From Pseudideonella sakaiensis (GTDB taxonomy: Bacteria > Pseudomonadota > Gammaproteobacteria > Burkholderiales > Burkholderiaceae_C), in contig NZ_BBYR01000035.1 in assembly GCF_001293525.1 (NCBI RefSeq), positions 1 through 64,000 on the forward strand: a stretch of DNA of 64,000 nucleotides, read 5' to 3'. This document shows, in pieces, positions 1 through 9,329 of this stretch. Under the pieces are notes generated by a model. That model ran no database searches. It worked only from the letters and a program-made list of their open reading frames with translations, and was not told the DNA's origin. Within the stretch, counting starts at the first letter, position 1; the number at the start of each line of letters is the position of its first letter. The position numbers and the translations under genes were made by a program.

Positions 1-117
1 GTCAGCATCACGGTGAAGCTGATTGCGCCGATCGCGATGGAAGAGGGCCTGCGCTTCGCGATCCGCGAAGGCGGCCGCACCGTCGGCGCCGGCGTCGTCG
101 CCAAGATCATCGACTGA
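1..117 (+). CDS. tuf: Elongation factor Tu, C-terminal end (partial)
   Basis: Only the last 38 residues are present; the gene begins before the window. They match the C-terminal beta-barrel domain of EF-Tu, including the [18 protein letters not shown] segment that closes the family. EF-Tu is the GTPase that carries aminoacyl-tRNA to the ribosome in the cytosol. The stop codon lies 11 bases before rpsJ, so the two are very probably on one mRNA, continuing the str operon into rpsJ as is usual in Burkholderiales. Confidence 0.95.
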   Translation, partial: VSITVKLIAPIAMEEGLRFAIREGGRTVGAGVVAKIID

Positions 118-128
118 GGAGCGGCACC

Positions 129-440
129 ATGCAGAAGCAGAAGATCCGCATCCGCCTGAAGGCCTTCGACTACAAGCTGATCGACCAGTCGGCCCTGGAG
201 ATCGTCGACACCGCCAAGCGCACCGGCGCGATCGTCAAGGGCCCGGTGCCCCTGCCGACCCGCATGCAGCGCTTCGACATCCTGCGCTCGCCGCACGTCA
301 ACAAGACGAGCCGCGACCAGTTCGAGATCCGCACCCACCAGCGCCTGATGGACATCGTCGACCCGACCGACAAGACGGTCGACGCGCTGATGAAGCTCGA
401 CCTGCCGGCCGGCGTCGACGTGGAGATCAAGCTGCAGTGA
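129..440 (+). CDS. rpsJ: 30S ribosomal protein S10
   Basis: The 103-residue length and the sequence (start [33 protein letters not shown] in the middle) are standard S10. S10 is a component of the 30S head and, as NusE, also acts in transcription antitermination. An AGGAG motif seven bases before the ATG fixes the start. It follows tuf closely and is followed by a strong hairpin terminator rather than by rplC, so here it appears to be the last gene of the tuf transcript, not the first gene of the S10 operon. Confidence 0.98.
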   Translation: MQKQKIRIRLKAFDYKLIDQSALEIVDTAKRTGAIVKGPVPLPTRMQRFDILRSPHVNKTSRDQFEIRTHQRLMDIVDPTDKTVDALMKLDLPAGVDVEIKLQ

Positions 441-495
441 TGCGGCTGCGCGGCGCGCACCGGCTTCGGCCGGCGCCGCCCGCTGCGACGCGATG

Positions 496-526
496 AAAGG
501 CGCACCTGTACGGGTGCGCCTTTTCT
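496..526 (+). terminator. Rho-independent terminator after rpsJ
   Basis: An 11-bp perfect stem (496-506 with 513-523) closes a 6-base loop and its 3' side runs into TTTTCTT. It is placed 55 bases after the rpsJ stop, where it would end the tuf-rpsJ transcript. Confidence 0.85.
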
Positions 527-535
527 TGTTATCAT
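527..535 (+). promoter_or_regulatory. Candidate extended -10 promoter for rplC operon
   Basis: TGTTATCAT is an extended -10 element (TG, one base, TATCAT) directly after the terminator tail. The -35 hexamer at 17 bp would be TGTACG, which is weak, as is often tolerated with an extended -10. Its position between a terminator and the rplC leader supports it, but this is inferred. Confidence 0.45.
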
Positions 536-549
536 CGCGAGCTTTTCTG

Positions 550-580
550 CCGGCAGCCACGCCATGCGCGTGGGCGCCGG
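550..580 (+). promoter_or_regulatory. Leader hairpin upstream of rplC
   Basis: Positions 550-562 pair with 568-580 in 11 of 13 places around a 5-base loop. It lies in the roughly 120-base leader between the candidate promoter and rplC. A role in autogenous control of the rplC-rplD operon (as L4 does in enterics) is possible but not shown. Confidence 0.4.
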
Positions 581-663
581 CCATTCAGTCAGCCCGGCCA
601 ATCGATGTCGGGTCCGAGTAACAAAGGCACCGGAGCCGTGAGGCGAAGGGGCTGGAGAACAGC

Positions 664-1344
664 ATGACGACCACAAATCCGGGCCATCGCCTGGGATTGC
701 TGGGCCGCAAGGTGGGCATGATGCGCATCTTCACGGACGATGGCGACGCCATCCCCGTGACGGTGCTCGACGTGTCGAACAACCGCGTGGCCCAGGTCAA
801 GACCACCGAGACCGACGGCTACGACGCCGTGCAGGTGGTGTACGGCGCCCGCAAGGCGTCGCGCGTGACCAAGCCCGAGGCCGGGCACTTCGCGAAGGCG
901 GGTGTCGAGGCGGGGCGGGTCCTGAAGGAATTCCGCGTGCCGGCCGCCGTGGCCGCCGAATACAAGGCTGGCGCCCAGGTGCCGGTCGGCGTGTTCGCCG
1001 TGGGTCAGCTGGTCGACGTGCAGGGCACCTCGATCGGCAAGGGCTTCACCGGCACGATCAAGCGCCACAACTTCGGCTCGCAGCGCGCGTCGCACGGCAA
1101 CAGCCGTTCGCACAACGTGCCGGGCTCGATCTCGATGGCGCAGGACCCGGGCCGCGTGTTCCCGGGCAAGAAGATGTCCGGCCACCTCGGCGATGTGACC
1201 TGCACGGTGCAGAACCTCGACATCGTCCGCATCGACGAGGCGCGCCAGCTGCTGCTCGTGCGCGGCGCGGTCCCGGGCGCAAAGAACGGCCACGTGGTCG
1301 TGCGCCCGGCCGTCAAGGCCAAGGCCCAGAAGGGAGCCAACTGA
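664..1344 (+). CDS. rplC: 50S ribosomal protein L3
   Basis: This 226-residue protein is L3, which binds near the 3' end of 23S rRNA and is an early assembly protein. The family core is clear: [12 protein letters not shown] near the N-terminus, [21 protein letters not shown] in the central extension that reaches the peptidyl transferase centre, and [15 protein letters not shown]. It is slightly longer than the E. coli protein because of an N-terminal MTTTNPGHR stretch. A GGAG motif precedes the ATG. Its stop overlaps the rplD start by one base (TGATG). Confidence 0.98.
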   Translation: MTTTNPGHRLGLLGRKVGMMRIFTDDGDAIPVTVLDVSNNRVAQVKTTETDGYDAVQVVYGARKASRVTKPEAGHFAKAGVEAGRVLKEFRVPAAVAAEYKAGAQVPVGVFAVGQLVDVQGTSIGKGFTGTIKRHNFGSQRASHGNSRSHNVPGSISMAQDPGRVFPGKKMSGHLGDVTCTVQNLDIVRIDEARQLLLVRGAVPGAKNGHVVVRPAVKAKAQKGAN

Positions 1345-1964
1345 TGCAGCTCGAGCTCCTGAACGAACAGGGCCAGGCCGCCTCGAAGGTCGACGCGCCG
1401 GACACCGTGTTCGGCCGTGACTACAACGAGGCGCTGGTCCACCAGATCGTCGTCGCCTACCAGGCGAATGCCCGCCAGGGCACGCGTGCGCAGCTCGGCC
1501 GTGCCGAGGTGAAGCACACGACGAAGAAGCCGTGGCGCCAGAAGGGCACCGGCCGTGCCCGCGCCGGCATGAGCTCGTCGCCGCTGTGGCGCGGGGGTGG
1601 TCGCATCTTCCCGAACAGCCCCGACGAGAACTTCACGCAGAAGGTCAACAAGAAGATGTACCGCGCCGGCATGGCCGCCATCTTCTCGCAGCTGGCCCGC
1701 GAAGGCCGGCTCGCCGTCGTCGACAGCTTCGGCATCGACGCCCCGAAGACCAAGCTGCTGGCCGCCAAGTTCAAGGCCATGGGCCTGGACTCGGTGCTGG
1801 TGATCGCCGACCAGGTCGACGAGAACCTGGCGCTGGCCTCGCGCAACCTGGCCAACGTGCTGGTCGTCGAGCCGCGCTACGCCGATCCGCTGTCGCTGGT
1901 GCACTACAAGAAGGTGCTCGTGACGAAGGCGGCCATCGAGCAGCTCAAGGAGATGTTTGCATGA
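1344..1964 (+). CDS. rplD: 50S ribosomal protein L4
   Basis: The 206-residue protein is L4, which lines the nascent peptide exit tunnel. The long internal loop is recognisable from the [15 protein letters not shown] stretch followed by [14 protein letters not shown]. In enterics L4 represses its own operon at transcription and translation; whether it does here is unknown, since the operon leader differs. It is coupled to rplC by a one-base overlap and to rplW by an ATGA four-base overlap, which implies translational coupling. Confidence 0.98.
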   Translation: MQLELLNEQGQAASKVDAPDTVFGRDYNEALVHQIVVAYQANARQGTRAQLGRAEVKHTTKKPWRQKGTGRARAGMSSSPLWRGGGRIFPNSPDENFTQKVNKKMYRAGMAAIFSQLAREGRLAVVDSFGIDAPKTKLLAAKFKAMGLDSVLVIADQVDENLALASRNLANVLVVEPRYADPLSLVHYKKVLVTKAAIEQLKEMFA

Positions 1965-2275
1965 GCGCCGTCAAGTTCGCTGAAGACCGCCTGACGCAGG
2001 TGCTGGTCGCGCCGATCGTGTCCGAGAAGGGGACGATGGCGGCCGAGAAGCACAACCAGGTGCTGTTCAAGGTGCTGCGCGACGCCACCAAGCCCGAGAT
2101 CAAGGCGGCCGTCGAGCTGCTGTTCAAGGTCGAGGTCGAGTCGGTGCAGACGGTGGTCCAGAAGGGCAAGGTCAAGCGCTTCGGCCGCTCGATGGGCCGC
2201 CGCGACCACGTCAAGAAGGCTTATGTCTCGCTGAAGGCCGGGCAGGAGCTGAACTTCTCCGGGGAGGCCGCGTAA
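1961..2275 (+). CDS. rplW: 50S ribosomal protein L23
   Basis: The 104-residue product is L23, located at the tunnel exit, where it contacts SRP and trigger factor. The start at 1961 gives [11 protein letters not shown] and makes the ATGA overlap with the rplD stop. The reading frame stays open far upstream as an artefact of high GC, so the overlap decides the start. The C-terminal [20 protein letters not shown] is typical of bacterial L23. The TAATG at the end overlaps the rplB start. Confidence 0.97.
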   Translation: MSAVKFAEDRLTQVLVAPIVSEKGTMAAEKHNQVLFKVLRDATKPEIKAAVELLFKVEVESVQTVVQKGKVKRFGRSMGRRDHVKKAYVSLKAGQELNFSGEAA

Positions 2276-3099
2276 TGGCCGTCATCAAAGTCAAGCCGAC
2301 TTCGCCCGGCCGCCGCGCCGTGGTCAAGGTCGTCCATCCGCACCTGCACAAGGGCCGGCCGGAAGCGTCGCTGCTCGAGCCGCAGATGCAGAACGCCGGC
2401 CGCAACAACAACGGCCACATCACCGTCCGCCACAAGGGCGGCGGCCACAAGCACCACTACCGCGTGGTCGACTTCGTGCGCAACAAGGACGGCATCCCGG
2501 CCAAGGTCGAGCGCATCGAGTACGACCCGAATCGCAGCGCCCACATCGCGCTGGTGTGCTACGCCGACGGCGAGCGCCGCTACGTGATCGCCCCGCGCGG
2601 CCTCGAGGTCGGCTCGACCATCGTCAGTGGCGCCGAGGCCCCGATCAAGGCCGGCAACACGCTGCCGATCCGCAACATCCCGGTGGGCTCGATCATCCAC
2701 TGCATCGAGCTGCTGCCCGGCAAGGGTGCGCAGGTCGCGCGCTCGGCGGGCACCTCGTGCACGCTGCTGGCCCGCGAGAGCACCTACGCGCAGGTGCGCA
2801 TGCGCTCGGGCGAGGTCCGCAAGATCCACATCGACTGCCGCGCGACGATCGGCGAGGTGTCGAACGAGGAACACAGCCTGCGCCAGTACGGCAAGGCCGG
2901 TGCGATCCGCTGGCGTGGTGTGCGCCCGACCGTCCGCGGCGTGGCGATGAACCCGATCGATCACCCGCACGGTGGCGGCGAGGGCCGTACCGGCGAGGGC
3001 CAGGTGCCCGTGTCGCCGTGGAACACCCTGACCAAGGGCTACCGCACCCGCAACAACAAGCGCACGCAGACGATGATCGTCTCGCGTCGCAAGAAGTAA
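2275..3099 (+). CDS. rplB: 50S ribosomal protein L2
   Basis: This 274-residue protein is L2, required for subunit association and peptidyl transferase activity. It shows the conserved C-terminal segment [14 protein letters not shown] (the histidine here matches the E. coli residue implicated in activity) and ends in the usual basic IVSRRKK tail. Length agrees with the family (about 273). It is coupled to rplW by a one-base overlap and followed at 12 bases by rpsS. Confidence 0.98.
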   Translation: MAVIKVKPTSPGRRAVVKVVHPHLHKGRPEASLLEPQMQNAGRNNNGHITVRHKGGGHKHHYRVVDFVRNKDGIPAKVERIEYDPNRSAHIALVCYADGERRYVIAPRGLEVGSTIVSGAEAPIKAGNTLPIRNIPVGSIIHCIELLPGKGAQVARSAGTSCTLLARESTYAQVRMRSGEVRKIHIDCRATIGEVSNEEHSLRQYGKAGAIRWRGVRPTVRGVAMNPIDHPHGGGEGRTGEGQVPVSPWNTLTKGYRTRNNKRTQTMIVSRRKK

Positions 3100-3111
3100 G
3101 GAAGCGCCGCC

Positions 3112-3387
3112 ATGAGCCGTTCCCTGAAGAAGGGCCCGTTCGTCGACAACCACCTGCTGGTGAAGGTCGAGAAGGCCGTTGCGACGAAGGACAAGAAGCC
3201 GATCAAGACCTGGTCGCGTCGCTCCACGATCCTGCCCGATTTCATCGGCGTGACGATTGCCGTGCACAACGGCAAGCAGCACGTGCCGGTGTACATCTCG
3301 GAGCAGATGGTCGGCCACAAGCTCGGTGAATTTGCGCTGACGCGCACGTTCAAGGGGCACCCGGCCGACAAGAAGGCCAAGAAGTAA
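3112..3387 (+). CDS. rpsS: 30S ribosomal protein S19
   Basis: The 91-residue protein begins [15 protein letters not shown] and contains [13 protein letters not shown], both diagnostic of S19. S19 sits in the 30S head next to S13 and contacts the 50S subunit through an intersubunit bridge. An AAGGAAG motif lies ahead of the ATG. It lies 12 bases after rplB and 10 bases before rplV in one continuous operon. Confidence 0.98.
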   Translation: MSRSLKKGPFVDNHLLVKVEKAVATKDKKPIKTWSRRSTILPDFIGVTIAVHNGKQHVPVYISEQMVGHKLGEFALTRTFKGHPADKKAKK

Positions 3388-3397
3388 GGACGCCACC

Positions 3398-3727
3398 ATG
3401 GAAACCAACGCAAGCGTTCGCGGCGTCCGCCTCTCGGTCGACAAGGGTCGCCTGGTGGCGGACATGATCCGCGGCAAGAAGGTGGACCAGGCCCTGAACA
3501 TCCTGACGTTCACGCCCAAGCGCGCGGCCGGCATCATCAAGAAGGCCCTCGAGTCGGCCATCGCCAACGCCGAGCACAACGACGGCGCCGACATCGACGA
3601 GCTGAAGGTCAAGACGATCTACGTGGAGCAGGGGGCGACGCTGAAGCGCTTCGCCGCCCGCGCCAAGGGTCGTGGCAACCGGATCAGCAAGCCGACCTGC
3701 CACATCTACGTCACCGTCGGCAACTGA
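3398..3727 (+). CDS. rplV: 50S ribosomal protein L22
   Basis: The 109-residue protein is L22, whose long beta hairpin lines the exit tunnel; the hairpin tip is visible as [18 protein letters not shown]. The N-terminal part ([19 protein letters not shown]) is also typical. L22 is where many macrolide-resistance changes fall in other bacteria; nothing unusual is seen here. It follows rpsS at 10 bases with an AAGGA ribosome-binding site. Confidence 0.98.
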   Translation: METNASVRGVRLSVDKGRLVADMIRGKKVDQALNILTFTPKRAAGIIKKALESAIANAEHNDGADIDELKVKTIYVEQGATLKRFAARAKGRGNRISKPTCHIYVTVGN

Positions 3728-3739
3728 GCCAGGAAGACC

Positions 3740-4582
3740 ATGGGACAGAAAATCCATCCGACCGGCTTCCGTCTGCCGGTGACGCGGAACTGGGCGTCGC
3801 GCTGGTACGCGAACAACCAGAACTTCGCGACCATGCTCGCCGAAGACCTGAAGGTGCGCGAGTACCTGAAGGCCCGCCTCAAGAGCGCGGCCGTCTCGCG
3901 CATCCTGATCGAGCGCCCGGCGAAGAACGCCCGCATCACGATCTTCTCGGCGCGTCCGGGCGTCGTGATCGGCAAGAAGGGCGAGGACATCGAGAACCTG
4001 AAGGCCGAGCTGACGCGCCGCCTCGGCGTGCCGGTGGCGGTGAACATCGAGGAGGTGCGCAAGCCCGAGATCGATGCGCAGCTGATCGCCGACAGCATCA
4101 CCCAGCAGCTCGAGAAGCGCATCATGTTCCGCCGCGCGATGAAGCGCGCGATGCAGAACGCGATGCGCCTGGGCGCCCAGGGCATCAAGATCATGTCCGC
4201 CGGCCGCCTGAACGGCATCGAGATCGCCCGCACCGAGTGGTACCGCGAAGGTCGCGTGCCGCTGCACACGCTGAAGGCCGACATCGACTATGGCTTCTCC
4301 GAAGCCAAGACGACCTATGGCGTGATCGGCGTGAAGGTGTGGGTCTACCGCGGTGACCGCCTGGCCAACGGCGAAGCGCCCGGCCTGAACAAGCCCGAAT
4401 CCAACGAAGACGATCGCCGTCCGCGTCGCGGCCCGCGTCCGGGTGCCCCGGGTGGCCGCGGCCGCCCCGGCGGTGACCGCGTCGCCCGCGCCGACGGCGA
4501 CAAGCCCGCCGACGACGGCGCGCGCACGCCGGCCGTCAAGCGCGTGCGCAAGGCCGCCGCGCCGGACGCCAAAGGAGAATAA
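3740..4582 (+). CDS. rpsC: 30S ribosomal protein S3 with long basic tail
   Basis: Residues 1 to about 212 are standard S3, with the KH domain motif [13 protein letters not shown] and the [18 protein letters not shown] start. S3 forms part of the mRNA entry site and its helicase activity. The protein is 280 residues, nearly 50 longer than E. coli S3; the extra C-terminal part is rich in Arg, Gly, Pro and Lys and is predicted disordered. Similar tails are known in Burkholderiales. The gene ends two bases before rplP. Confidence 0.97.
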   Translation: MGQKIHPTGFRLPVTRNWASRWYANNQNFATMLAEDLKVREYLKARLKSAAVSRILIERPAKNARITIFSARPGVVIGKKGEDIENLKAELTRRLGVPVAVNIEEVRKPEIDAQLIADSITQQLEKRIMFRRAMKRAMQNAMRLGAQGIKIMSAGRLNGIEIARTEWYREGRVPLHTLKADIDYGFSEAKTTYGVIGVKVWVYRGDRLANGEAPGLNKPESNEDDRRPRRGPRPGAPGGRGRPGGDRVARADGDKPADDGARTPAVKRVRKAAAPDAKGE

Positions 4583-4584
4583 GC

Positions 4585-5001
<417 letters not shown>

Positions 5002-5011
5002 GGAGTCCACC

Positions 5012-5212
5012 ATGAAAGCATCTGAACTCCGCGCCAAGGACGTCGCCGGCCTCGAGAAGGAAGTCAGCGACCTGCTGAAGGCCCATTTCGGCCTGCGCAT
5101 GCAGAAGGCCACGCAGCAGCTGACGAACCACTCGCAGCTGGGCAAGACCCGCCGCGACATCGCCCGCGCCAAGACCATCCTGGCGCAGAAGAACAAGGAG
5201 GCTGCCAAGTGA
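5012..5212 (+). CDS. rpmC: 50S ribosomal protein L29
   Basis: The 66-residue, mostly helical protein starts [10 protein letters not shown] and carries the [16 protein letters not shown] helix typical of L29, which sits at the tunnel exit beside L23. An in-frame GTG lies at 4994, inside rplP, but the ATG at 5012 has a GAGGAG motif upstream and matches the family N-terminus, so it is preferred. The stop overlaps the GTG start of rpsQ. Confidence 0.96.
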   Translation: MKASELRAKDVAGLEKEVSDLLKAHFGLRMQKATQQLTNHSQLGKTRRDIARAKTILAQKNKEAAK

Positions 5213-5502
5213 CCAGCCAAGCCACCGAGACCGGCGCCGCGGCGCCGGTCAAGAACACCCGCACCCTGGTCGGCAAGGTCGTCAGCGACAAGCGCTCGAA
5301 GACCGTCACCGTGCTGATCGAGCGGCGCACCAAGCACGAGCTCTACGGCAAGATCGTCGGCCGCTCGAGCAAGTACCACGCGCATGACGAGAACGGCGAG
5401 TACAAGCTGGGCGACATCGTCGAGATCTCGGAAGGTCGTCCGATCTCGAAGACCAAGGCCTGGGTCGTGACCCGCCTGGTCCAGCGCTCGCGCGAGGTCT
5501 GA
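5209..5502 (+). CDS. rpsQ: 30S ribosomal protein S17
   Basis: The 97-residue protein has the S17 OB-fold core ([22 protein letters not shown], then [18 protein letters not shown]); it is a primary 16S rRNA-binding protein of the 30S body. It uses a GTG start overlapping the rpmC stop (GTGA) and has about 12 extra N-terminal residues compared with E. coli. It is the last gene before a hairpin terminator, so the rplC-rpsQ transcript appears to end here. Confidence 0.96.
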   Translation: MTSQATETGAAAPVKNTRTLVGKVVSDKRSKTVTVLIERRTKHELYGKIVGRSSKYHAHDENGEYKLGDIVEISEGRPISKTKAWVVTRLVQRSREV

Positions 5503-5541
5503 TCCCTGCGTTCGCCGGCCCCGCGCCGGCGTCCGTCCCGC

Positions 5542-5575
5542 AGCCGGCCTGCCCGATTCCCGGGGGCCGGCTTTT
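5542..5575 (+). terminator. Rho-independent terminator after rpsQ
   Basis: AGCCGGCC (5542-5549) pairs with GGCCGGCT (5565-5572) and the hairpin is followed at once by TTTT. It lies 40 bases after the rpsQ stop and would split the classical S10-spc cluster. With the next start only 35 bases away, it may act as a partial terminator. Confidence 0.7.
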
Positions 5576-5609
5576 CCGTTCCTGAAGGACCGTTCCAGAG
5601 GAGACCGTG

Positions 5610-6125
5610 ATGATCCAGGTGGGTGAGCGTCTGCCGGCAGGCAAGCTGCAGGAATTCATCGACGTCGAGTCCGAGGGCTGCTCGCTGGGCCCGAACAGCT
5701 TCGACATCGGCACCAGCACCGCCGGCAAGACGATCGCGCTGTTCGCGCTGCCGGGCGCCTACACGCCGACCTGCTCCGCGCGCCACGTGCCGGGCTACGT
5801 CGAGCAGGCCGACGCGCTGAAGGCCGCCGGTGTCGACGAGATCTGGTGCGTCTCGGTCAACGACGCCTTCGTGATGGGCGCCTGGGGCCGGGCGCAGAAC
5901 GCCGGCGGCAAGGTCCGGATGATGGCCGACGGCAGCGCCGACTTCACGAAGGCGGTCGGCCTCACGCTGGACCTGAGCGCCCGCGGCATGGGCCTGCGTT
6001 CGCAGCGCTACTCGATGCTGGTCGTCGACGGCGTCGTGCGGACCCTGAACGTCGAGGCGCCCGGCGCCTTCGAGGTCAGTAACGCCGAGACGATGCTGGC
6101 GCAAGCCCAGGCGGCGCGGGGCTGA
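5610..6125 (+). CDS. Peroxiredoxin, Prx5/type II family
   Basis: This 171-residue thioredoxin-fold protein is a peroxiredoxin that reduces hydrogen peroxide and alkyl hydroperoxides in the cytosol using thiol or glutaredoxin reductants. The active-site stretch LPGAYTPTCSARHVPGY holds the peroxidatic Cys55 with Thr52, in the form typical of the Prx5 group; a partner Cys24 is also present. The ATG at 5610 is chosen because AGAGGAG lies six bases upstream; the GTG at 5607 is too close to it. It is an unusual resident between rpsQ and rplN, on the same strand, bounded by a terminator and a new promoter. Confidence 0.9.
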   Translation: MIQVGERLPAGKLQEFIDVESEGCSLGPNSFDIGTSTAGKTIALFALPGAYTPTCSARHVPGYVEQADALKAAGVDEIWCVSVNDAFVMGAWGRAQNAGGKVRMMADGSADFTKAVGLTLDLSARGMGLRSQRYSMLVVDGVVRTLNVEAPGAFEVSNAETMLAQAQAARG

Positions 6126-6189
6126 GCCCCCCCGGTGCCCACAGGCCCCAGCGGGCCGGTGACGCAGAGGCCGGGCCGCGCCGACGGGC

Positions 6190-6219
6190 TTGACGCGGCT
6201 TTTCGATCCAGGCGATAAT
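6190..6219 (+). promoter_or_regulatory. Sigma-70 promoter for rplN operon
   Basis: TTGACG at 6190-6195 and GATAAT at 6214-6219 are 18 bp apart, close to consensus and unusual in such GC-rich DNA. Transcription would start near 6226 and give a leader of about 155 bases before rplN that contains a GGGGCTC/GAGCCCC hairpin (6294-6309). This is probably the main promoter of the spc-alpha genes here. Confidence 0.75.
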
Positions 6220-6380
6220 CGCCGACTTCGCCGAAAGGCTTGGTGCATCCTGCGCGGTGCACCCGGCCCTCGGTTCCGCCCAAACGCAGCCGTGGGGCTC
6301 TCGAGCCCCGTGGTCACGACGGGCCCAAGACTGATCGGCTGCCGGCGGCAGGCGGTTCAAGTTGGGGACAGGACACAGCA

Positions 6381-6749
6381 ATGATTCAAATGCAGTCGCG
6401 GCTCGACGTCGCGGACAACACGGGTGCCAAGTCCGTCATGTGCATCAAGGTGCTCGGCGGCTCGAAGCGTCGCTACGCCGGCATCGGTGACGTGATCAAG
6501 GTCAGCATCAAGGAAGCTGCGCCGCGCGGTCGCGTGAAGAAGGGCGAGGTCTACAGCGCCGTCGTCGTCCGCACCGCGAAGGGCGTGCGCCGCCAGGACG
6601 GCTCGCTGGTGAAGTTCGACGGCAACGCCGCCGTGCTGCTGAACGCCAAGCTCGAGCCGATCGGCACCCGCATCTTCGGCCCGGTGACGCGCGAGCTGCG
6701 CACCGAGCGCTTCATGAAGATCGTTTCGCTCGCGCCGGAAGTGCTCTGA
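6381..6749 (+). CDS. rplN: 50S ribosomal protein L14
   Basis: The 122-residue protein is L14 at normal length; it forms intersubunit contacts and is near the factor-binding region. Motifs include [20 protein letters not shown] at the start and the closing [20 protein letters not shown]. The frame is open much further upstream, but the family N-terminus fixes the ATG at 6381. It is the first gene after the strong promoter and leader and is followed 17 bases later by rplX. Confidence 0.98.
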   Translation: MIQMQSRLDVADNTGAKSVMCIKVLGGSKRRYAGIGDVIKVSIKEAAPRGRVKKGEVYSAVVVRTAKGVRRQDGSLVKFDGNAAVLLNAKLEPIGTRIFGPVTRELRTERFMKIVSLAPEVL

Positions 6750-6766
6750 GCGCGCAAGGACAGGCC

Positions 6767-7084
6767 ATGAACAAGATTCGCAAGGGCGACCAGGTCATCG
6801 TGCTGACCGGCCGCGACAAGGGCAAGCGCGGCACCGTGGCGTCCCGTGTCGATGCCGACCACATCGTCGTCGACGGCGTGAACGTGGTGAAGAAGCACGT
6901 CAAGCCGAACCCGATGAAGGGCACGACCGGCGGCGTCGTCGACAAGACGATGCCGATCCACCAGTCCAACGTGGCGATCTACAACGGCGCAACCGGCAAG
7001 GCCGACCGCGTCGGCTTCAAGCTCCTCGACGACGGCAAGAAGGTGCGCGTCTACAAGTCGAGCGGCGAAGAGATCAAGGCGTGA
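6767..7084 (+). CDS. rplX: 50S ribosomal protein L24
   Basis: The 105-residue protein carries the KOW motif of L24 ([20 protein letters not shown] at the N-terminus) followed by [16 protein letters not shown]24 is an assembly initiator for the 50S subunit and lies near the tunnel exit. It sits 17 bases after rplN and its stop (TGA) is 11 bases before rplE. Confidence 0.98.
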   Translation: MNKIRKGDQVIVLTGRDKGKRGTVASRVDADHIVVDGVNVVKKHVKPNPMKGTTGGVVDKTMPIHQSNVAIYNGATGKADRVGFKLLDDGKKVRVYKSSGEEIKA

Positions 7085-7095
7085 GGAGCGGCGAC

Positions 7096-7650
7096 ATGGC
7101 TGAACAACAGAACGCTCGCCTGCAGGCGATCTACCGCGAGAAGATCGTGCCCGAACTGATGAAGAAGTTCGGCTACGACTCGGTGATGCAGGTCCCGCGC
7201 CTGACCAAGATCACGCTGAACATGGGCGTGAGCGAGGCCGTCTCGGACAAGAAGGTCATGGACCACGCCGTCGGCGACCTGACCAAGATCGCCGGCCAGA
7301 AGCCCGTGGTCACCAAGTCCAAGAAGGCCATCGCCGGCTTCAAGATCCGCGACGGCGTGCCCATCGGCTGCATGGTGACGCTGCGCGGCGTGCGGATGTA
7401 CGAATTCCTCGACCGCTTCGTGACCGTGGCGCTGCCGCGCGTGCGCGACTTCCGGGGCATCTCGGGCCGCTCCTTCGACGGCCGCGGCAACTACAACGTC
7501 GGCGTCAAGGAACAGATCATCTTCCCCGAGATCGACTACGACAAGGTCGATGCGCTGCGTGGCCTGAACATCAGCATCACGACGACCGCGAAGACCGACG
7601 ACGAATGCAAGGCCCTGCTGGCTGCGTTCAAGTTTCCGTTCAAGAACTGA
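7096..7650 (+). CDS. rplE: 50S ribosomal protein L5
   Basis: The 184-residue protein is L5, which binds 5S rRNA and contacts P-site tRNA. It shows the family pattern [35 protein letters not shown], and [17 protein letters not shown]. An in-frame GTG exists at 7081, overlapping the rplX stop, but the ATG at 7096 with GAGGAG eight bases upstream is the better start. It is followed eight bases later by rpsN. Confidence 0.97.
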   Translation: MAEQQNARLQAIYREKIVPELMKKFGYDSVMQVPRLTKITLNMGVSEAVSDKKVMDHAVGDLTKIAGQKPVVTKSKKAIAGFKIRDGVPIGCMVTLRGVRMYEFLDRFVTVALPRVRDFRGISGRSFDGRGNYNVGVKEQIIFPEIDYDKVDALRGLNISITTTAKTDDECKALLAAFKFPFKN

Positions 7651-7658
7651 GGTGGCCC

Positions 7659-7964
7659 GTGGCTAAAGAGTCCCTGATCCAGCGTGAACAGAAGCGTGAG
7701 CAGCTGGTCGCCAAGTACAAGAAGAAGTACGACGAGTTGAAGTCGATCGCCAACGACGCGAAGAAGTCCGACGAAGAGCGCTACGCCGCGCGCCTGGCGC
7801 TGCAGCAGCTGCCCCGCAATGCCTACCCGACCCGCCTGCGCAACCGCTGCGAACTGACCGGCCGCCCGCGCGGCACGTTCCGCAAGTTCGGCCTGGCCCG
7901 CAACAAGATCCGCGACCTCGCGTTCAAGGGCGACATCCCTGGCGTGATCAAGGCCAGCTGGTAA
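7659..7964 (+). CDS. rpsN: 30S ribosomal protein S14 (zinc-free type)
   Basis: The start is a GTG giving [16 protein letters not shown], with GAGGT upstream. At 101 residues it is the long, zinc-independent (C-) form of S14: the paired CxxC motifs of the short zinc form are missing, and only one Cys is seen ([11 protein letters not shown]). S14 is a head protein of the 30S subunit needed for S2 and S3 incorporation. It lies between rplE and rpsH as usual. Confidence 0.96.
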   Translation: MAKESLIQREQKREQLVAKYKKKYDELKSIANDAKKSDEERYAARLALQQLPRNAYPTRLRNRCELTGRPRGTFRKFGLARNKIRDLAFKGDIPGVIKASW

Positions 7965-7983
7965 TCGGCGAAGGAGTGATTCC

Positions 7984-8379
7984 ATGAGCATGAGTGATCC
8001 GATCGCCGATATGCTGACCCGCATCCGCAACGCGCAGATGGTCGACAAGACCAGCGTGTCGATGCCGTCGTCGAAGCTGAAGGTGGCGATTGCCCAGGTC
8101 CTGAAGGACGAGGGCTACATCGATGGGTTCGCGGTGACCGGCGAGGCGGCCAAGCCGCAGCTGGAAATCGCGCTGAAGTACTACGCCGGCCGGCCCGTCA
8201 TCGAGCAGCTCGAGCGTGTCAGCCGTCCCGGGCTGCGCATCTACAAGGGGCGCCACGACATCCCGAGCGTGATGAACGGCCTCGGCGTGGCGATCGTGAC
8301 GACGCCCAAGGGCGTGATGACGGACCGCAAGGCTCGCCAGGCCGGTATCGGCGGCGAAGTCCTGTGCTACGTGGCCTGA
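7984..8379 (+). CDS. rpsH: 30S ribosomal protein S8
   Basis: This 131-residue protein is S8, a primary 16S rRNA-binder in the platform. It starts [18 protein letters not shown] and ends with the conserved [19 protein letters not shown] segment. In enterics S8 represses the spc operon by binding the rplE region of the mRNA; an equivalent site was not identified here. An AAGGAG motif lies upstream. Confidence 0.98.
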   Translation: MSMSDPIADMLTRIRNAQMVDKTSVSMPSSKLKVAIAQVLKDEGYIDGFAVTGEAAKPQLEIALKYYAGRPVIEQLERVSRPGLRIYKGRHDIPSVMNGLGVAIVTTPKGVMTDRKARQAGIGGEVLCYVA

Positions 8380-8394
8380 GGAAGGGAAGAACGA

Positions 8395-8928
8395 ATGTCC
8401 CGCGTAGGTAAATTGCCGCTGCCGATTCCGCAAGGCGTCGATGTGGCGCTGTCGCCGTCGGAGATCAAGGTCAAGGGTTCGCTCGGCACGCTGGTGCGTC
8501 CGGCGCATGCCCTGGTGACCGTGAAGAACGAGTCCGGCAAGCTGATGTTCGCCCCGGCGAACGACAGCGCCGAGGCCGATGCGATGTCGGGCACCGTGCG
8601 CGCGCTGGTCGCGAACATGGTCAACGGCGTCAGCAAGGGCTTCGAGCGCAAGCTGAACCTGGTCGGCGTGGGCTTCCGTGCCCAGGCCGCCGGCAACAAG
8701 CTGAACCTCCAGATCGGCTTCTCGCATCCGGTGGCCAAGGACATGCCGGAAGGCGTGCAGGTGGTCTGCCCGACGCAGACCGAGATCGTCATCAAGGGCG
8801 CCGACCGCCAGGTCGTCGGCCAGATCGCGGCCGAGATCCGCAGCATCCGCCCGCCCGAGCCCTACAAGGGCAAGGGCATCCGGTATGCGGACGAGAAGGT
8901 CGTCATCAAAGAGACGAAGAAGAAGTAA
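8395..8928 (+). CDS. rplF: 50S ribosomal protein L6
   Basis: The 177-residue protein has the two-domain L6 fold; the start [17 protein letters not shown] and the end [16 protein letters not shown] are diagnostic. L6 sits at the base of the L7/L12 stalk near the sarcin-ricin loop. It follows rpsH by 15 bases and precedes rplR by 11. Confidence 0.98.
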   Translation: MSRVGKLPLPIPQGVDVALSPSEIKVKGSLGTLVRPAHALVTVKNESGKLMFAPANDSAEADAMSGTVRALVANMVNGVSKGFERKLNLVGVGFRAQAAGNKLNLQIGFSHPVAKDMPEGVQVVCPTQTEIVIKGADRQVVGQIAAEIRSIRPPEPYKGKGIRYADEKVVIKETKKK

Positions 8929-8939
8929 GGAGCGACGAC

Positions 8940-9305
8940 ATGTTGAACAAGAAGGATCAGCGGATCCGCCGCTCCCTGCAGACCCGCAAGCGCATCGCGA
9001 TCCAGCGTGCCGCGCGTCTGACGGTCTTCCGCAGCAACCTGCACATCTACGCCTCGGTGATCTCCGAGGACGGCTCGCGCGTGCTGGCCACCGCCTCGAC
9101 CGCCGAAGCCGACGTCCGCAAGGAACTGGGCGCCGCCGGCAAGGGTGGCAACGTGGCGGCCGCGACGCTGATCGGCAAGCGCATCGCCGAGAAGGCGAAG
9201 GCGGCGGGCATCGAGAAGGTGGCCTTCGACCGGGCGGGCTTCGCCTACCACGGGCGGGTCAAGGCGCTGGCCGAGGCTGCCCGCGAAGCCGGCCTTCAGT
9301 TCTGA
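8940..9305 (+). CDS. rplR: 50S ribosomal protein L18
   Basis: The 121-residue protein is L18, which with L5 and L25 binds 5S rRNA. It has the family start ([19 protein letters not shown]), the [15 protein letters not shown] strand and the closing [20 protein letters not shown]. An AAGGAG site lies eight bases before the ATG. Confidence 0.98.
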   Translation: MLNKKDQRIRRSLQTRKRIAIQRAARLTVFRSNLHIYASVISEDGSRVLATASTAEADVRKELGAAGKGGNVAAATLIGKRIAEKAKAAGIEKVAFDRAGFAYHGRVKALAEAAREAGLQF

Positions 9306-9329
9306 TCGACGGCGCAAAGGAATTCCGAC

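Noticed and set aside
1005-1904. Long minus-strand frames across the ribosomal genes
   Set aside because: They are complements of confidently identified ribosomal protein genes and show shadow composition.
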